The position numbers were made by a program, and so were the translations under genes. Source: Lachnospiraceae bacterium (GTDB lineage Bacteria; Bacillota; Clostridia; Lachnospirales; Lachnospiraceae). From it: a DNA stretch of 64,000 nt. The notes beneath the pieces were generated by a model that made no database searches, was not told where the DNA came from, and was given only the letters and a program-made list of their open reading frames with translations. Positions 33,887 through 42,975 of the stretch are shown piece after piece (within the stretch, counting starts at the first letter, position 1; each line of letters starts with the position of its first letter). The stretch is from positions 1-64,000 of the forward strand of contig JAGPFR010000005.1 of assembly GCA_018056425.1 (NCBI GenBank), read 5' to 3'.

Positions 33887-35503
33887 ATGAGTTCCGGAAA
33901 TACTGCTTCAGAAATAAACCGCAGGCGTACGTTTGCCATCATATCCCACCCGGATGCAGGTAAAACTACCCTTACCGAAAAATTCTTATTATACGGCGGA
34001 GCCATCAATCTGGCCGGCTCCGTAAAAGGAAAAGCCACTGCAAGACATGCGGTTTCCGACTGGATGGAAATTGAGAAGCAGCGTGGTATTTCCGTTACTT
34101 CATCGGTTCTTCAGTTCGAATATGACGGTTACTGCATCAACATCCTCGATACCCCGGGTCACCAGGATTTCTCCGAGGATACCTACAGAACCCTTATGGC
34201 AGCGGATTCCGCAGTCATGGTCATAGACGGATCCAAGGGCGTTGAGGCACAGACCAGAAAACTCTTTAAGGTCTGCGTAATGCGCCATATCCCTATTTTC
34301 ACATTTATCAACAAACTCGATCGCGATGCCATGGATACTTTCGATCTTCTCGATGATATCGAAAAAGAGCTCGGCATTGCCACCTGTCCCGTTAACTGGC
34401 CGATTGGATCAGGCAAGGGATTCCAGGGTGTTTACGACAGAAAATCGCAGACGGTAATTACATATTCCGATACCGAAAAGGGAACCAAAGAAGGTGTTTC
34501 CGAAGCCGTGTCCGTATCCGATGAATCTGCAATGAGGAATCTGATCGGAGATGATGCAGCCGATAAGCTTCTCGGGGAGATGGAACTCCTTGACGGTGCG
34601 GGAGCAGATTTTGATCTTGATGCCGTAAGAGCAGGTCAGCTTACTCCCGTATGCTTCGGTTCGGCACTTACCAATTTCGGTGTTGAGATCTTCTTAAAGC
34701 ATTTCCTCGACATGACCACATCGCCCCTTCCCAGAGAGGCTTCAAATGCGGCGGGAGAGAGAATCACCGTTAATCCTCTTGAGGATGAATTCTCCGCATT
34801 TGTTTTTAAGATCCAGGCCAATATGAACAAGGCTCACAGAGACAGAGTTGCGTTCATGAGAATAGTATCCGGAAGATTTGATGCAGATAAGGAAGTAAAG
34901 CATCTTGCGACCGGCAAGACAATGAGACTTTCCCAGCCCCAGCAGATCATGGCAGACGAAAGGAAGATCCTTTCCGAGGCTTATGGCGGAGATATCATAG
35001 GCGTATTCGATCCCGGTATCTTTTCAATCGGAGATACGGTCTGTGCCCCTTCGATGAATGTTAAGTTCGACGGTATCCCCACCTTCGCACCCGAGCATTT
35101 CTGCAGAGTTCATCTGATGGATACCATGAAGAGAAAGCAGTTCGTAAAAGGCGCGACCCAGATCGCACAGGAAGGCGCGATCCAGATCTTTACCGAGCTT
35201 TCCGGAACCATGGAAGATGTCATCGTCGGAGTTGTAGGTGTTCTCCAGTTCGACGTTTTCAAATACCGTATGGAGAATGAGTACAATGTCGAGGTAAGAA
35301 TGGATTCGCTTCCTTACGAGCATATCCGCTGGATCGTAAATCCCGGAGAGTTCGATCTTGACCGCCTGACCGGCACCTCGGACATGAAGAAAGTACGCGA
35401 TATGAAGGGCAATCCTTTGCTTCTGTTTGTCAATGAGTGGAGCGCTCAGATGACCATAGACAGGAATAAGGGACTTGAACTTGCCGATTTTTCAAAGAAT
35501 TAG
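33887..35503 (+). CDS. prfC: Peptide chain release factor 3
   Basis: A 538-residue translational GTPase that removes RF1/RF2 from the ribosome after termination. G1 is HPDAGKTTL, G2/switch I is followed by EIEKQRGISVTSS, G3 is DTPGHQDFSEDTY and G4 is NKLDRDAMD. The DTPGHQDFSEDTYRTL segment separates RF3 from EF-G. AGGAG at 33872-33876 is only 4 bases from an in-frame TTG at 33881 but 10 from the ATG at 33887, so the ATG is preferred. It is a single gene between the transporter and the asp23 run. Confidence 0.95.
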   Translation: MSSGNTASEINRRRTFAIISHPDAGKTTLTEKFLLYGGAINLAGSVKGKATARHAVSDWMEIEKQRGISVTSSVLQFEYDGYCINILDTPGHQDFSEDTYRTLMAADSAVMVIDGSKGVEAQTRKLFKVCVMRHIPIFTFINKLDRDAMDTFDLLDDIEKELGIATCPVNWPIGSGKGFQGVYDRKSQTVITYSDTEKGTKEGVSEAVSVSDESAMRNLIGDDAADKLLGEMELLDGAGADFDLDAVRAGQLTPVCFGSALTNFGVEIFLKHFLDMTTSPLPREASNAAGERITVNPLEDEFSAFVFKIQANMNKAHRDRVAFMRIVSGRFDADKEVKHLATGKTMRLSQPQQIMADERKILSEAYGGDIIGVFDPGIFSIGDTVCAPSMNVKFDGIPTFAPEHFCRVHLMDTMKRKQFVKGATQIAQEGAIQIFTELSGTMEDVIVGVVGVLQFDVFKYRMENEYNVEVRMDSLPYEHIRWIVNPGEFDLDRLTGTSDMKKVRDMKGNPLLLFVNEWSAQMTIDRNKGLELADFSKN

Positions 35504-35520
35504 AAAAAAAGCCCGTAATA

Positions 35521-35529
35521 TGGTAAAAT
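35521..35529 (+). promoter_or_regulatory. Extended -10 promoter of the asp23-nusB run
   Basis: TGGTAAAAT at 35521-35529, no clear -35 box, ~50 bp before the Asp23 ATG. Confidence 0.45.
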
Positions 35530-35578
35530 ATTAAGGTCTATTCAGACCACAGGTTTGTTTTTCGAAAGGAGACCTAAA

Positions 35579-35953
35579 ATGGCTGCTGTTAAAGAAAAGA
35601 AGGTCAAAGCACCCAAGAATACCACTGAGAAGTCCGGTATCTCCATCGGAACTTCCGAGAATAATGGTCACGTATTTATTGCCGATGCTGTTGTTGCCGA
35701 GATCGCCGCTCTTGCCGCAAGCGAGATTGAAGGCGTAGAAGGCATTGCTGAGAAGGCTAAGAATAAGTCGCTTATCAAGGCTGACATCGCAGGAACCAAC
35801 GTTAAGATATCCATGATCATCTCAACCAGATTCGGATATCCCATCCCTGCAACATGCCAGGCTGTTCAGTCCAGGGTTAAGCAGTCCGTCGAGAATATGA
35901 CCGGACTTACCTGTACCGACGTAAATATCAGAGTGAGCGGAGTAGAGATCTGA
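35579..35953 (+). CDS. Asp23/Gls24 family protein
   Basis: A 124-residue protein of the Asp23/Gls24 (YqhY-like) family. The pattern FIADAVVAEIAALAASEIEGVEGI and the later DVNIRVSGVEI are diagnostic. YqhY-type members in Bacillus are linked to control of acetyl-CoA carboxylase, and the gene's place directly upstream of nusB is the usual one in Firmicutes. The start is taken at the ATG at 35579, with GAAAGGAGAC just upstream, rather than the longer frame opening at 35555. A Lys-rich N-terminal tail precedes the domain. Confidence 0.9.
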   Translation: MAAVKEKKVKAPKNTTEKSGISIGTSENNGHVFIADAVVAEIAALAASEIEGVEGIAEKAKNKSLIKADIAGTNVKISMIISTRFGYPIPATCQAVQSRVKQSVENMTGLTCTDVNIRVSGVEI

Positions 35954-35954
35954 C

Positions 35955-36389
35955 GTGGATATTACCGATAAAAAAAACATGACAAGACATATGCTGCGGG
36001 ACAAGGTCTTCGGACTTGTGTTCCGCATTGAATTTTATCCTGAAAACGAGCTTGACGAGCAGGTAAAGTTCTTCGAGGAATATGCGGGTGAGGAGGAATA
36101 TCTTCCCGAGGATCTCGAATACATTACCGCTAAATTCAAGGCTGTTAAGGATAAACTTTCAGAGATAGATCAGGCGATAGATAAATGTGCCGTCGGCTGG
36201 ACCAGAAGCCGTATGGGCAAGTGTGAACTTGCGGCACTCAGGCTGGGCATATATGAGATGCTCTACGATGATGACATCCCCGAAGGCGTTGCCATGGATG
36301 AGGCGGTAGAGATCGCCAAGACCTATGGGGACAACACTTCCGGAGCTTTTGTAAATGCCATTCTTACCAAGGTAAGGGAAAATTCTTAA
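35955..36389 (+). CDS. nusB: Transcription antitermination factor NusB
   Basis: A 144-residue all-helical RNA-binding protein that works with NusE/S10 in rRNA antitermination. MLRDKVFGLVFRIEFYP, GWTRSRMGKCELAALRLGIYEML and the C-terminal GDNTSGAFVNAILTKV are the NusB helices. GTG at 35955, one base after the Asp23 stop, is the likely start; an in-frame ATG at 35979 would still give a complete domain. The stop overlaps the xseA ATG. Confidence 0.93.
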   Translation: MDITDKKNMTRHMLRDKVFGLVFRIEFYPENELDEQVKFFEEYAGEEEYLPEDLEYITAKFKAVKDKLSEIDQAIDKCAVGWTRSRMGKCELAALRLGIYEMLYDDDIPEGVAMDEAVEIAKTYGDNTSGAFVNAILTKVRENS

Positions 36390-37678
36390 TGGCATTTAAG
36401 GTATCGGAACTGGTTCAGAATCTGAATAATGCCATCAGACTGAGCAACTCCTTGAGCAAAGTAGAGATTGAAGGCGAGATAGTCGGATATCACGGTCCCA
36501 ACAGAAGCGGGCATATCTACTTCGACCTTAAGGATGATAAAGCAATAATCAAGTGCATGATGTTTGCAAGCAAATGCACATATGAGTATAAACAGATCAT
36601 CCGCGAAGGAGCCGAGGTCGTCTTATACGGGAGCCTGAATTACCACCAGCAGTTCGGGCTTTCTTTTGTATTTGAGAGAATCGAAGACGGCGGCGAAGGT
36701 GCAAGGATGAGAGCTCTTGAAGAACTTCGTAAAGAGCTCGAAGAACTCGGAATGTTTGATGAGATGTATAAAAAGCCTGTTCCGAGATTTCCTAAGACGA
36801 TAGGTCTTATTACCGCGCTTTCGGGAGCCGCAATAGGTGATGTCGTAACCAATGCCAGGAAGAACAATCCGTACGTGCAGATAGTCGTCGCACCAGCACT
36901 TATGGAGGGAGACGGAGCACCTGCTGAAGTCGTCCGTGCAATAAAGCTGATGGATAAGTTTGCACCGGACGTAATACTTCTGACAAGAGGAGGCGGATCC
37001 AAGGACAGCCTCTGGACATTTAACGAAAGGGAAGTTGCACAGGCGGTTTTTGACTGCGAGACTCCCATTGTATCTGCGATTGGTCATGACAGGGACAGAT
37101 CCCTTACGGATGATATTGCAGATCACTATGAATCCACGCCGACGGGCGCCGCTTTGTTTTTGACGGAAGATACAAGGGATCTTCTCGGATATCTGGATGA
37201 AGCCCCGGATGAACTTCTGTCACTTATGAATTCGCGTATCAGGGATCTCAGAGTCCGCGTAAGAGAAGCGGCTTCACAGGTTAAGTACAATTCGCCTCAA
37301 AGCAGGCTTGACCGCAGGAAAAAGGAACTTGAAAAATATGCGGTAACACTAAAGAGTCTTATGGATTCCAGGCTCACGGAGGATAAGGCAAAGGTCGATA
37401 AACAAAGAAGCCTTTTACCCGGACTTATGGATTCATCGCTCAAGAGGGCTCTTTATAAAAAGGATCTGTATGTCGGAATGCTGGAAGGATTGTCACCGGT
37501 ATCGAGATTGAAGAGCGGATATTCGTATGTATCCGATCCGGGCGGCAGAAACATCAGATCCGTTACGCAGATTCAAAAAGGCGATGAGATCAGGATCAGG
37601 GTAACGGACGGAGAGATAGCATCGATCGTTGAATCCGCAGTTACCTTAACGGAGGAAGAACATGGCAGCAAAGGCTGA
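36389..37678 (+). CDS. xseA: Exodeoxyribonuclease VII large subunit
   Basis: A 429-residue subunit of the single-strand-specific exonuclease. The N-terminal OB fold (FKVSELVQNLNNAIRLSN to GRSGHIYF-type segment) binds ssDNA; the catalytic region includes GLITALSGAAIGDVV, ILLTRGGGSKDSLWTFNE and SAIGHDRD, which has the conserved GHE/GHD site. A coiled-coil region (about 290-360) follows. It shares one base with the nusB stop and overlaps xseB by 17 bp. Confidence 0.95.
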   Translation: MAFKVSELVQNLNNAIRLSNSLSKVEIEGEIVGYHGPNRSGHIYFDLKDDKAIIKCMMFASKCTYEYKQIIREGAEVVLYGSLNYHQQFGLSFVFERIEDGGEGARMRALEELRKELEELGMFDEMYKKPVPRFPKTIGLITALSGAAIGDVVTNARKNNPYVQIVVAPALMEGDGAPAEVVRAIKLMDKFAPDVILLTRGGGSKDSLWTFNEREVAQAVFDCETPIVSAIGHDRDRSLTDDIADHYESTPTGAALFLTEDTRDLLGYLDEAPDELLSLMNSRIRDLRVRVREAASQVKYNSPQSRLDRRKKELEKYAVTLKSLMDSRLTEDKAKVDKQRSLLPGLMDSSLKRALYKKDLYVGMLEGLSPVSRLKSGYSYVSDPGGRNIRSVTQIQKGDEIRIRVTDGEIASIVESAVTLTEEEHGSKG

Positions 37679-37892
37679 TAAAGATACTGTTAAAGAAAAC
37701 ACCCTTGAAGAGAATTTTGAACTTCTGAGTGAAGTGACCGGGAAATTGCAGTCCGACGATCTTCCTCTCGAAGAAGCTTTCGAGAATTATAAAAAGGGTA
37801 TGGATCTGATCAAAAAATGTTCCGACCAGATAGATAAAGTTGAGAAGGAAGTACTTAAACTCAATTCGGATCTGAGTCTGGAAAAAATCTGA
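37662..37892 (+). CDS. xseB: Exodeoxyribonuclease VII small subunit
   Basis: A 76-residue helical-hairpin protein, NFELLSEVTGKLQSDDLPLEEAFENYKKGMDL, that coats the XseA coiled coil. Overlapping translation with xseA keeps stoichiometry. The next gene follows after 9 bp. Confidence 0.94.
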   Translation: MAAKADKDTVKENTLEENFELLSEVTGKLQSDDLPLEEAFENYKKGMDLIKKCSDQIDKVEKEVLKLNSDLSLEKI

Positions 37893-37901
37893 GGGGTTAA
37901 A

Positions 37902-38852
37902 GTGGACAGAAAAGTATTCGTAGCAGAGTTAAAGCGTCAGACCGAGATTGCGGAAGGCATTGTGATGAAATATCTTCCCGATCCCGAGGATAAATTCCAG
38001 CAGTCGGTTATCGAAGCGATGAATTATTCGGTAACTGTGGGCGGTAAGAGATTAAGACCGCTTCTCATGCAGGAAACATATCGCATGTTCAGAGGACAGG
38101 ATGAGATCATAGAGCCTTTTATGGCTGCCATCGAGATGATCCATACTTACTCCCTCGTTCATGACGATCTTCCCGCAATGGACAACGATACGCTCAGAAG
38201 GGGTAAGGAGACCACCTGGAAAAAGTACGGCGAGGCAATGGCCATACTTGCAGGAGACGGATTGCTCAATTATGCGTATGATACTGCGATAAAGAGTTTT
38301 GATCTTATCGAAAAAGAAGGCGCAATGTACGAAGCGGGTCCCGAGACCATAACCTCCAGATACCAGTCCTGCGTTAAGGCTATGGCCATCCTTGCACAGA
38401 AGGCCGGAATATTCGGAATGGTGGGCGGACAGTGTCTGGATGTTGAAGCGGAGAAGAAGGATCTTGATCTGACAGAAGATCAGCTTCTGTTTATACACGA
38501 ACACAAAACCGCTGCCCTGATACAGGCAAGCTTCATGATAGGCGGAGCACTCGCAGGTGCGGGCAAGAGACAGATAGAAAGACTTGAAAAGATCGGATAC
38601 AACATAGGTGTTGCGTTCCAGATAAGGGATGACTGCCTGGATGTAATAGGCGATACCGAGACGCTCGGCAAGAATGTCGGATCCGATGAGAAAGACGGAA
38701 AGAAAACCTATGTAACACTTCACGGACTTGAGCAGTCCGAAGAAGATGAAAAGCAAATGACGGAAGAGGCGCTTGAACTTCTGAAAGGCCTGCCCGGAAA
38801 ACATGAATTTATGGAGGAGCTTTTGCTCTCACTCCTTGGAAGACGAAGTTAA
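37902..38852 (+). CDS. ispA: Geranylgeranyl/farnesyl diphosphate synthase
   Basis: A 316-residue trans-prenyltransferase that extends DMAPP with IPP. The first aspartate-rich motif is HDDLPAMDNDTLRRGK and the second DDCLDVIGD; GGKRLRPLLM binds the diphosphate. The start is a GTG at 37902 with GAGGGG before it. It is followed 1 bp later by dxs, so both ends of the isoprenoid route (MEP entry and chain elongation) are cotranscribed. Confidence 0.94.
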   Translation: MDRKVFVAELKRQTEIAEGIVMKYLPDPEDKFQQSVIEAMNYSVTVGGKRLRPLLMQETYRMFRGQDEIIEPFMAAIEMIHTYSLVHDDLPAMDNDTLRRGKETTWKKYGEAMAILAGDGLLNYAYDTAIKSFDLIEKEGAMYEAGPETITSRYQSCVKAMAILAQKAGIFGMVGGQCLDVEAEKKDLDLTEDQLLFIHEHKTAALIQASFMIGGALAGAGKRQIERLEKIGYNIGVAFQIRDDCLDVIGDTETLGKNVGSDEKDGKKTYVTLHGLEQSEEDEKQMTEEALELLKGLPGKHEFMEELLLSLLGRRS

Positions 38853-38853
38853 A

Positions 38854-40722
38854 ATGATCCTTGATTCAATAAATAAAACAGGTGACATCAAAAATGTCCC
38901 TTATGACAAGATGGGTGAGCTTGCCACCGAGATCAGAGAATTCCTGATCGATAAGGTCAGCAAGACCGGAGGTCATCTCGGCGCAAACCTCGGCGTTGTG
39001 GAACTCACCATGGCGCTTCATCTCGAACTTGATCTTCCCAAAGACAAGATAATCTGGGATGTAGGCCACCAGTCATATACTCACAAGATCCTTACCGGAA
39101 GAAAGGAAGGATTTGATAACCTTCGTAAGTACGGCGGAATGAGCGGGTTCCCCAAAGCATCGGAAAGTGACTGCGACTGCTTTGATACCGGACACAGCTC
39201 CACCTCGATCTCTGCCGGACTCGGTATGGTATGTGCACGTGACTTAAGAGGAAGCGATGAGACCATCGTATCCGTAATAGGAGACGGATCTCTTACGGGC
39301 GGAATGGCATACGAAGCCCTTAACAATGCCGGAAGACTGGATTCGAATTTCATCATCATCCTTAACGACAACAATATGTCGATATCCGAGAATGTAGGAG
39401 GCGTGCCGAAGTATCTTAATTCGATAAGAACTTCCACCGGATATCTCGGACTGAAGGAAAGCGTTTATAACAAGATCAAAGACAAGCCCTACGGCGATTC
39501 CGTAGTGGGTAAGATCAGAAGAGCGAAGAACAGTTTTAAATCACTCATGGTTCCCGCAGGTATGATGTTTGAAGAGATGGGCGTGGTTTATCTCGGACCC
39601 GTCGACGGACATAATATCTATGCACTAAGAACAGCAATAACGGAAGCAAAGCGTTTTAAGAGAGCCGTGCTCATCCATGTACTTACCAAGAAGGGCAAGG
39701 GGTTCGAGCCTGCAATAAAGCATCCGGCAAGATTCCACGGAACCGAGCCTTTTGACGTAACAAACGGCGTGCCTCTCAATCACAGAACGGTTGCCGGCTG
39801 GACCGATATCTTCTCGACCGTAATGTGCAAACTCGGTGAGAGGGATGACAAGGTTGTCGCCATCACCGCGGCAATGGCCGAAGGATGCGGCTTAAAACGT
39901 TTCAGGAATAAATTCCCCGACAGATTTTTTGATGTCGGAATTGCGGAACAGCATGCGGTTACTTTTGCCGCAGGCCTTGCGCGAAGCGGATACAAACCCA
40001 TAGTTGCGGTTTATTCTTCATTCCTGCAAAGAGCGTACGACCAGGTTCTTCATGATGTATGTCTGCAGAATCTTCCTGTCGTATTTGCGATAGACAGAGG
40101 CGGTCTTGTGGGTGCGGACGGAGAAACTCATCAGGGTGTTTTCGATCTTTCGTACCTTACGCAGATACCGAATATGGTTGTAATGTCTCCCAAGAATAAA
40201 TGGGAGCTTTCCGATATGCTCAAGTTCGCGGTTTCCTATGACGGGCCCATCGCAGTCAGATATCCCAGGGGAACCGCATATGCAGGGCTTCAGGAAAAGA
40301 GAGCACCAATCGAACTCGGAAAGAGTGAATGGATCTGTGAAGAAGACGGCATTTGCATTATGGCCATCGGAAACATGGTAGAGACAGCACTTAAGGTAAA
40401 AGAACTCCTCAGCACGTCTTCGCTTCATGTAAGTGTCGTAAATGCAAGATTTGCCAAGCCGCTTGATAAGGACATGATCCTTGATATCTGTAAGAATCAT
40501 TCTCTTATAGTTACTCTTGAGGACAATATCGTAAGCGGAGGATTCGGAAGCGGAGTGCTTGGTCTTCTTTCCGATGAAGGGCTGCTAAAAGAGGTTATGT
40601 GTCTCGGCATTCCCGACAGATTTATTCATCAGGGAAGTATCGATCAGCTGAGAAAAGAAATCGGACTCGATCCCGAAAGTATAGCCGATAAGATCAGGAA
40701 TAAACTTTCCGTGGGACTTTGA
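38854..40722 (+). CDS. dxs: 1-deoxy-D-xylulose-5-phosphate synthase
   Basis: A 622-residue thiamine-diphosphate enzyme joining pyruvate and glyceraldehyde 3-phosphate at the start of the MEP pathway. TGGHLGANLGVVELTMAL, VGHQSYTHKILTGR, the ThDP site GDGSLTGGMAYEALN with NDNNMSIS, and the transketolase-type FDVGIAEQHAVTFAAGLA are all present. The ATG at 38854 lies 1 bp after ispA and gives a family-length protein; the frame is open further upstream to 38803, inside ispA, but adds no conserved residues. Confidence 0.96.
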   Translation: MILDSINKTGDIKNVPYDKMGELATEIREFLIDKVSKTGGHLGANLGVVELTMALHLELDLPKDKIIWDVGHQSYTHKILTGRKEGFDNLRKYGGMSGFPKASESDCDCFDTGHSSTSISAGLGMVCARDLRGSDETIVSVIGDGSLTGGMAYEALNNAGRLDSNFIIILNDNNMSISENVGGVPKYLNSIRTSTGYLGLKESVYNKIKDKPYGDSVVGKIRRAKNSFKSLMVPAGMMFEEMGVVYLGPVDGHNIYALRTAITEAKRFKRAVLIHVLTKKGKGFEPAIKHPARFHGTEPFDVTNGVPLNHRTVAGWTDIFSTVMCKLGERDDKVVAITAAMAEGCGLKRFRNKFPDRFFDVGIAEQHAVTFAAGLARSGYKPIVAVYSSFLQRAYDQVLHDVCLQNLPVVFAIDRGGLVGADGETHQGVFDLSYLTQIPNMVVMSPKNKWELSDMLKFAVSYDGPIAVRYPRGTAYAGLQEKRAPIELGKSEWICEEDGICIMAIGNMVETALKVKELLSTSSLHVSVVNARFAKPLDKDMILDICKNHSLIVTLEDNIVSGGFGSGVLGLLSDEGLLKEVMCLGIPDRFIHQGSIDQLRKEIGLDPESIADKIRNKLSVGL

Positions 40723-40723
40723 T

Positions 40724-41611
40724 ATGAAAGAACGACTAGATGTTTTGCTCGTAAATAAAGGCCTTGCTCCCTCCAGAGAAAAAGCCAAAGCTCTTATCAT
40801 GGCCGGTGAAGTATTCGTGGACGGAAACCGCGAAGATAAGGCCGGAGCAAGTTTTAATCCCGATGGCATCAATATCGAGGTTAGATCCAGGCAGCTTAAA
40901 TACGTAAGCCGCGGAGGCTTTAAGCTTGAGAAGGCGATGGATGTCTGGGGCATAGATCTGGCCGGTAAGGTATACATGGACATCGGATCTTCCACCGGAG
41001 GATTTACCGACTGCATGCTTCAAAACGGAGCGGTTAAGGTTTACTCCGTTGATGTGGGAAAGGGACAGCTTGATTGGAAGCTTAGAAACGACGAAAGGGT
41101 CGTGGTAATGGAACAGACCAATTTCAGATTCCTTACTCCCGCAGATATTCCCGAGAAGATAGATTTTGCAAGTGTTGATGTATCATTCATATCGCTCGAT
41201 AAGATACTCATCCCTGCAAGAAATCTTCTGAACGATCACGGAAGGATCGTTGCGCTTATCAAGCCTCAGTTTGAAGCAGGCAAGGGTAAGGTCGGTAAAA
41301 ACGGAGTTGTAAGAGAATTATCCGTTCATGAAGAAGTTATCGAAAGAGCGGTAAGCTTTGCTGATTATATAGGATTTAAGATTCTCGGAATTGACTTTTC
41401 ACCCATAAAAGGCCCCGAGGGAAATATCGAATATCTTATGAGTCTCGAGAAGAAGGATGACATTTCCGAAGACATCCTGAAGCTTGAGGAAAAAGAAGCA
41501 ATCGACAGTTTTGAGGAAGCGGGAAAACAGGGTCTTTGGATCGCATCCGAAGAAAGCTTCAAGGCACGTATCAAGGAACTGGCAGGTAAATCTCATACGG
41601 AGCTTACATGA
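40724..41611 (+). CDS. tlyA: TlyA-family rRNA methyltransferase / hemolysin-like protein
   Basis: A 295-residue protein with an N-terminal S4 RNA-binding domain (ERLDVLLVNKGLAPSREKAK) and an FtsJ-like SAM methyltransferase domain. YVSRGGFKLEKAM, the SAM loop YMDIGSSTGGFTDCML and VSFISLDKIL to LIKPQFEAGK are typical. In mycobacteria TlyA 2'-O-methylates cytidines in 16S and 23S rRNA and confers capreomycin sensitivity. It sits 1 bp after dxs and overlaps nadK by 4 bp. Confidence 0.93.
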   Translation: MKERLDVLLVNKGLAPSREKAKALIMAGEVFVDGNREDKAGASFNPDGINIEVRSRQLKYVSRGGFKLEKAMDVWGIDLAGKVYMDIGSSTGGFTDCMLQNGAVKVYSVDVGKGQLDWKLRNDERVVVMEQTNFRFLTPADIPEKIDFASVDVSFISLDKILIPARNLLNDHGRIVALIKPQFEAGKGKVGKNGVVRELSVHEEVIERAVSFADYIGFKILGIDFSPIKGPEGNIEYLMSLEKKDDISEDILKLEEKEAIDSFEEAGKQGLWIASEESFKARIKELAGKSHTELT

Positions 41612-42465
41612 TGAAAAAAGTTCTTATTTATGCAAATAAATACAAGGATCCTGACGGTAAGATCACAAAGCGTGTATCCGATTATCTCGATAAAAACGGG
41701 GTAGCCTGGAGCGTTATAATATCCGATCTTGACAGGACCGAAGATAAAGATGCCGATATGGGCCTTAAACCCGGTGAGTATGATTGCATTATCGTACTCG
41801 GAGGAGACGGAACCGTTCTGCAGGCGGCAAGGGAAGCAAGAGAACTTGAGATACCGATAGTTGGTGTAAATCTCGGAAGACTGGGATTCCTTACCGAGAT
41901 AGAACCCGATAAGATCGAGAACAGTCTGGAAAGACTGATCAAGGGAGACTACTTTACCGAAAAGAGGATCATGCTCCGCGGTGAAGTAGTCAGGAAAAAC
42001 GGGGAGATCATCACAAGCCGTTCCCTGAACGATATCGTAATAAGCAGATACGGCGGAATGAATCTCATCAAACTGCCCGTATATGTAAACGGCCAGTTCC
42101 TGAAAGATTATCTCGGTGACGGGATCATAGTTACGACTCCTACCGGATCTTCGGGATATAACCTTTCCGCAGGCGGTCCGATCGCCATCCCCACATCGGA
42201 CGTAATGATCATGACTTCCATCTGCTCGCACTCACTTATTCAGGCCAGTATTATTTTATCCGCTCAGGATAAGATAGAAGTGAGGATTCCCGAAACGGAT
42301 GAGAGCTTCAGACCCGCGGAGTGTTCTTTTGACGGAAGTATAAGAGTGCTTCTTGAAAAAGGAGATATCATAAGGATCAGAAGATCGGAGAAATACACAG
42401 ACTTTATCAGACTTAATAACCTCAGCTTCCTTGAAACCCTTCATAAAAAACTTGGAGATACCTGA
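41608..42465 (+). CDS. nadK: NAD kinase
   Basis: A 285-residue enzyme phosphorylating NAD to NADP. IIVLGGDGTVLQAAREA is the GGDGT motif and GDGIIVTTPTGSSGYNLSAGGPI the second conserved NE/D-type region. The ATG at 41608 overlaps the tlyA stop (ATGA); a second Met follows immediately. The stop shares a base with argR. Confidence 0.95.
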   Translation: MMKKVLIYANKYKDPDGKITKRVSDYLDKNGVAWSVIISDLDRTEDKDADMGLKPGEYDCIIVLGGDGTVLQAAREARELEIPIVGVNLGRLGFLTEIEPDKIENSLERLIKGDYFTEKRIMLRGEVVRKNGEIITSRSLNDIVISRYGGMNLIKLPVYVNGQFLKDYLGDGIIVTTPTGSSGYNLSAGGPIAIPTSDVMIMTSICSHSLIQASIILSAQDKIEVRIPETDESFRPAECSFDGSIRVLLEKGDIIRIRRSEKYTDFIRLNNLSFLETLHKKLGDT

Positions 42466-42920
42466 TGCTGAAGAAAGAAGAAAGACAAAGAGCAATACTT
42501 AACCTGATCGAAAGCCGTGACATATCTACTCAGGAGGAACTCTGCGCACTTCTTGAAGAAGCCGGATTCCCCGCAACCCAGGCAACCGTATCCAGAGATA
42601 TCCGTGAACTGTCTCTGTCAAAGATGCCTTCCGATGAAACGGGACAGAAATATGTAAGGATCCGCATGTCCGAAAGTGATATGGATGAGAAGTATTCCAG
42701 AGTACTCAGAGACGGATATGTTGCGATGGACAAGGCACAGGGACTTCTTGTGCTTAAAACCGTTTCCGGAATGGCCATGGCCGTTGCCGCATCGATCGAT
42801 GCCATGCATCTTAAGGAAGTATCGGGATGTATTGCAGGAGATGATACCATAATGATTGCCGTAAGAGATGCTTCTCAGGCGGAAAGCCTTATGGCAAGGA
42901 TCAAAGATATAGTCGGATAA
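42465..42920 (+). CDS. argR: Arginine repressor ArgR/AhrC
   Basis: A 151-residue regulator with an N-terminal winged helix (RQRAILNLIESRDISTQEEL; ATVSRDIRELSLSKM) and a C-terminal arginine-binding, hexamerising domain (LKEVSGCIAGDDTIMIAVRD with the GDDT motif). It controls arginine synthesis and breakdown genes, none of which lie here; the location between nadK and recN is the standard Firmicutes one. Confidence 0.95.
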   Translation: MLKKEERQRAILNLIESRDISTQEELCALLEEAGFPATQATVSRDIRELSLSKMPSDETGQKYVRIRMSESDMDEKYSRVLRDGYVAMDKAQGLLVLKTVSGMAMAVAASIDAMHLKEVSGCIAGDDTIMIAVRDASQAESLMARIKDIVG

Positions 42921-42975
42921 TTAACATATACCTGATTCACCGCTGATTCATTACAGAAAAAGGCGGAAATGTTCA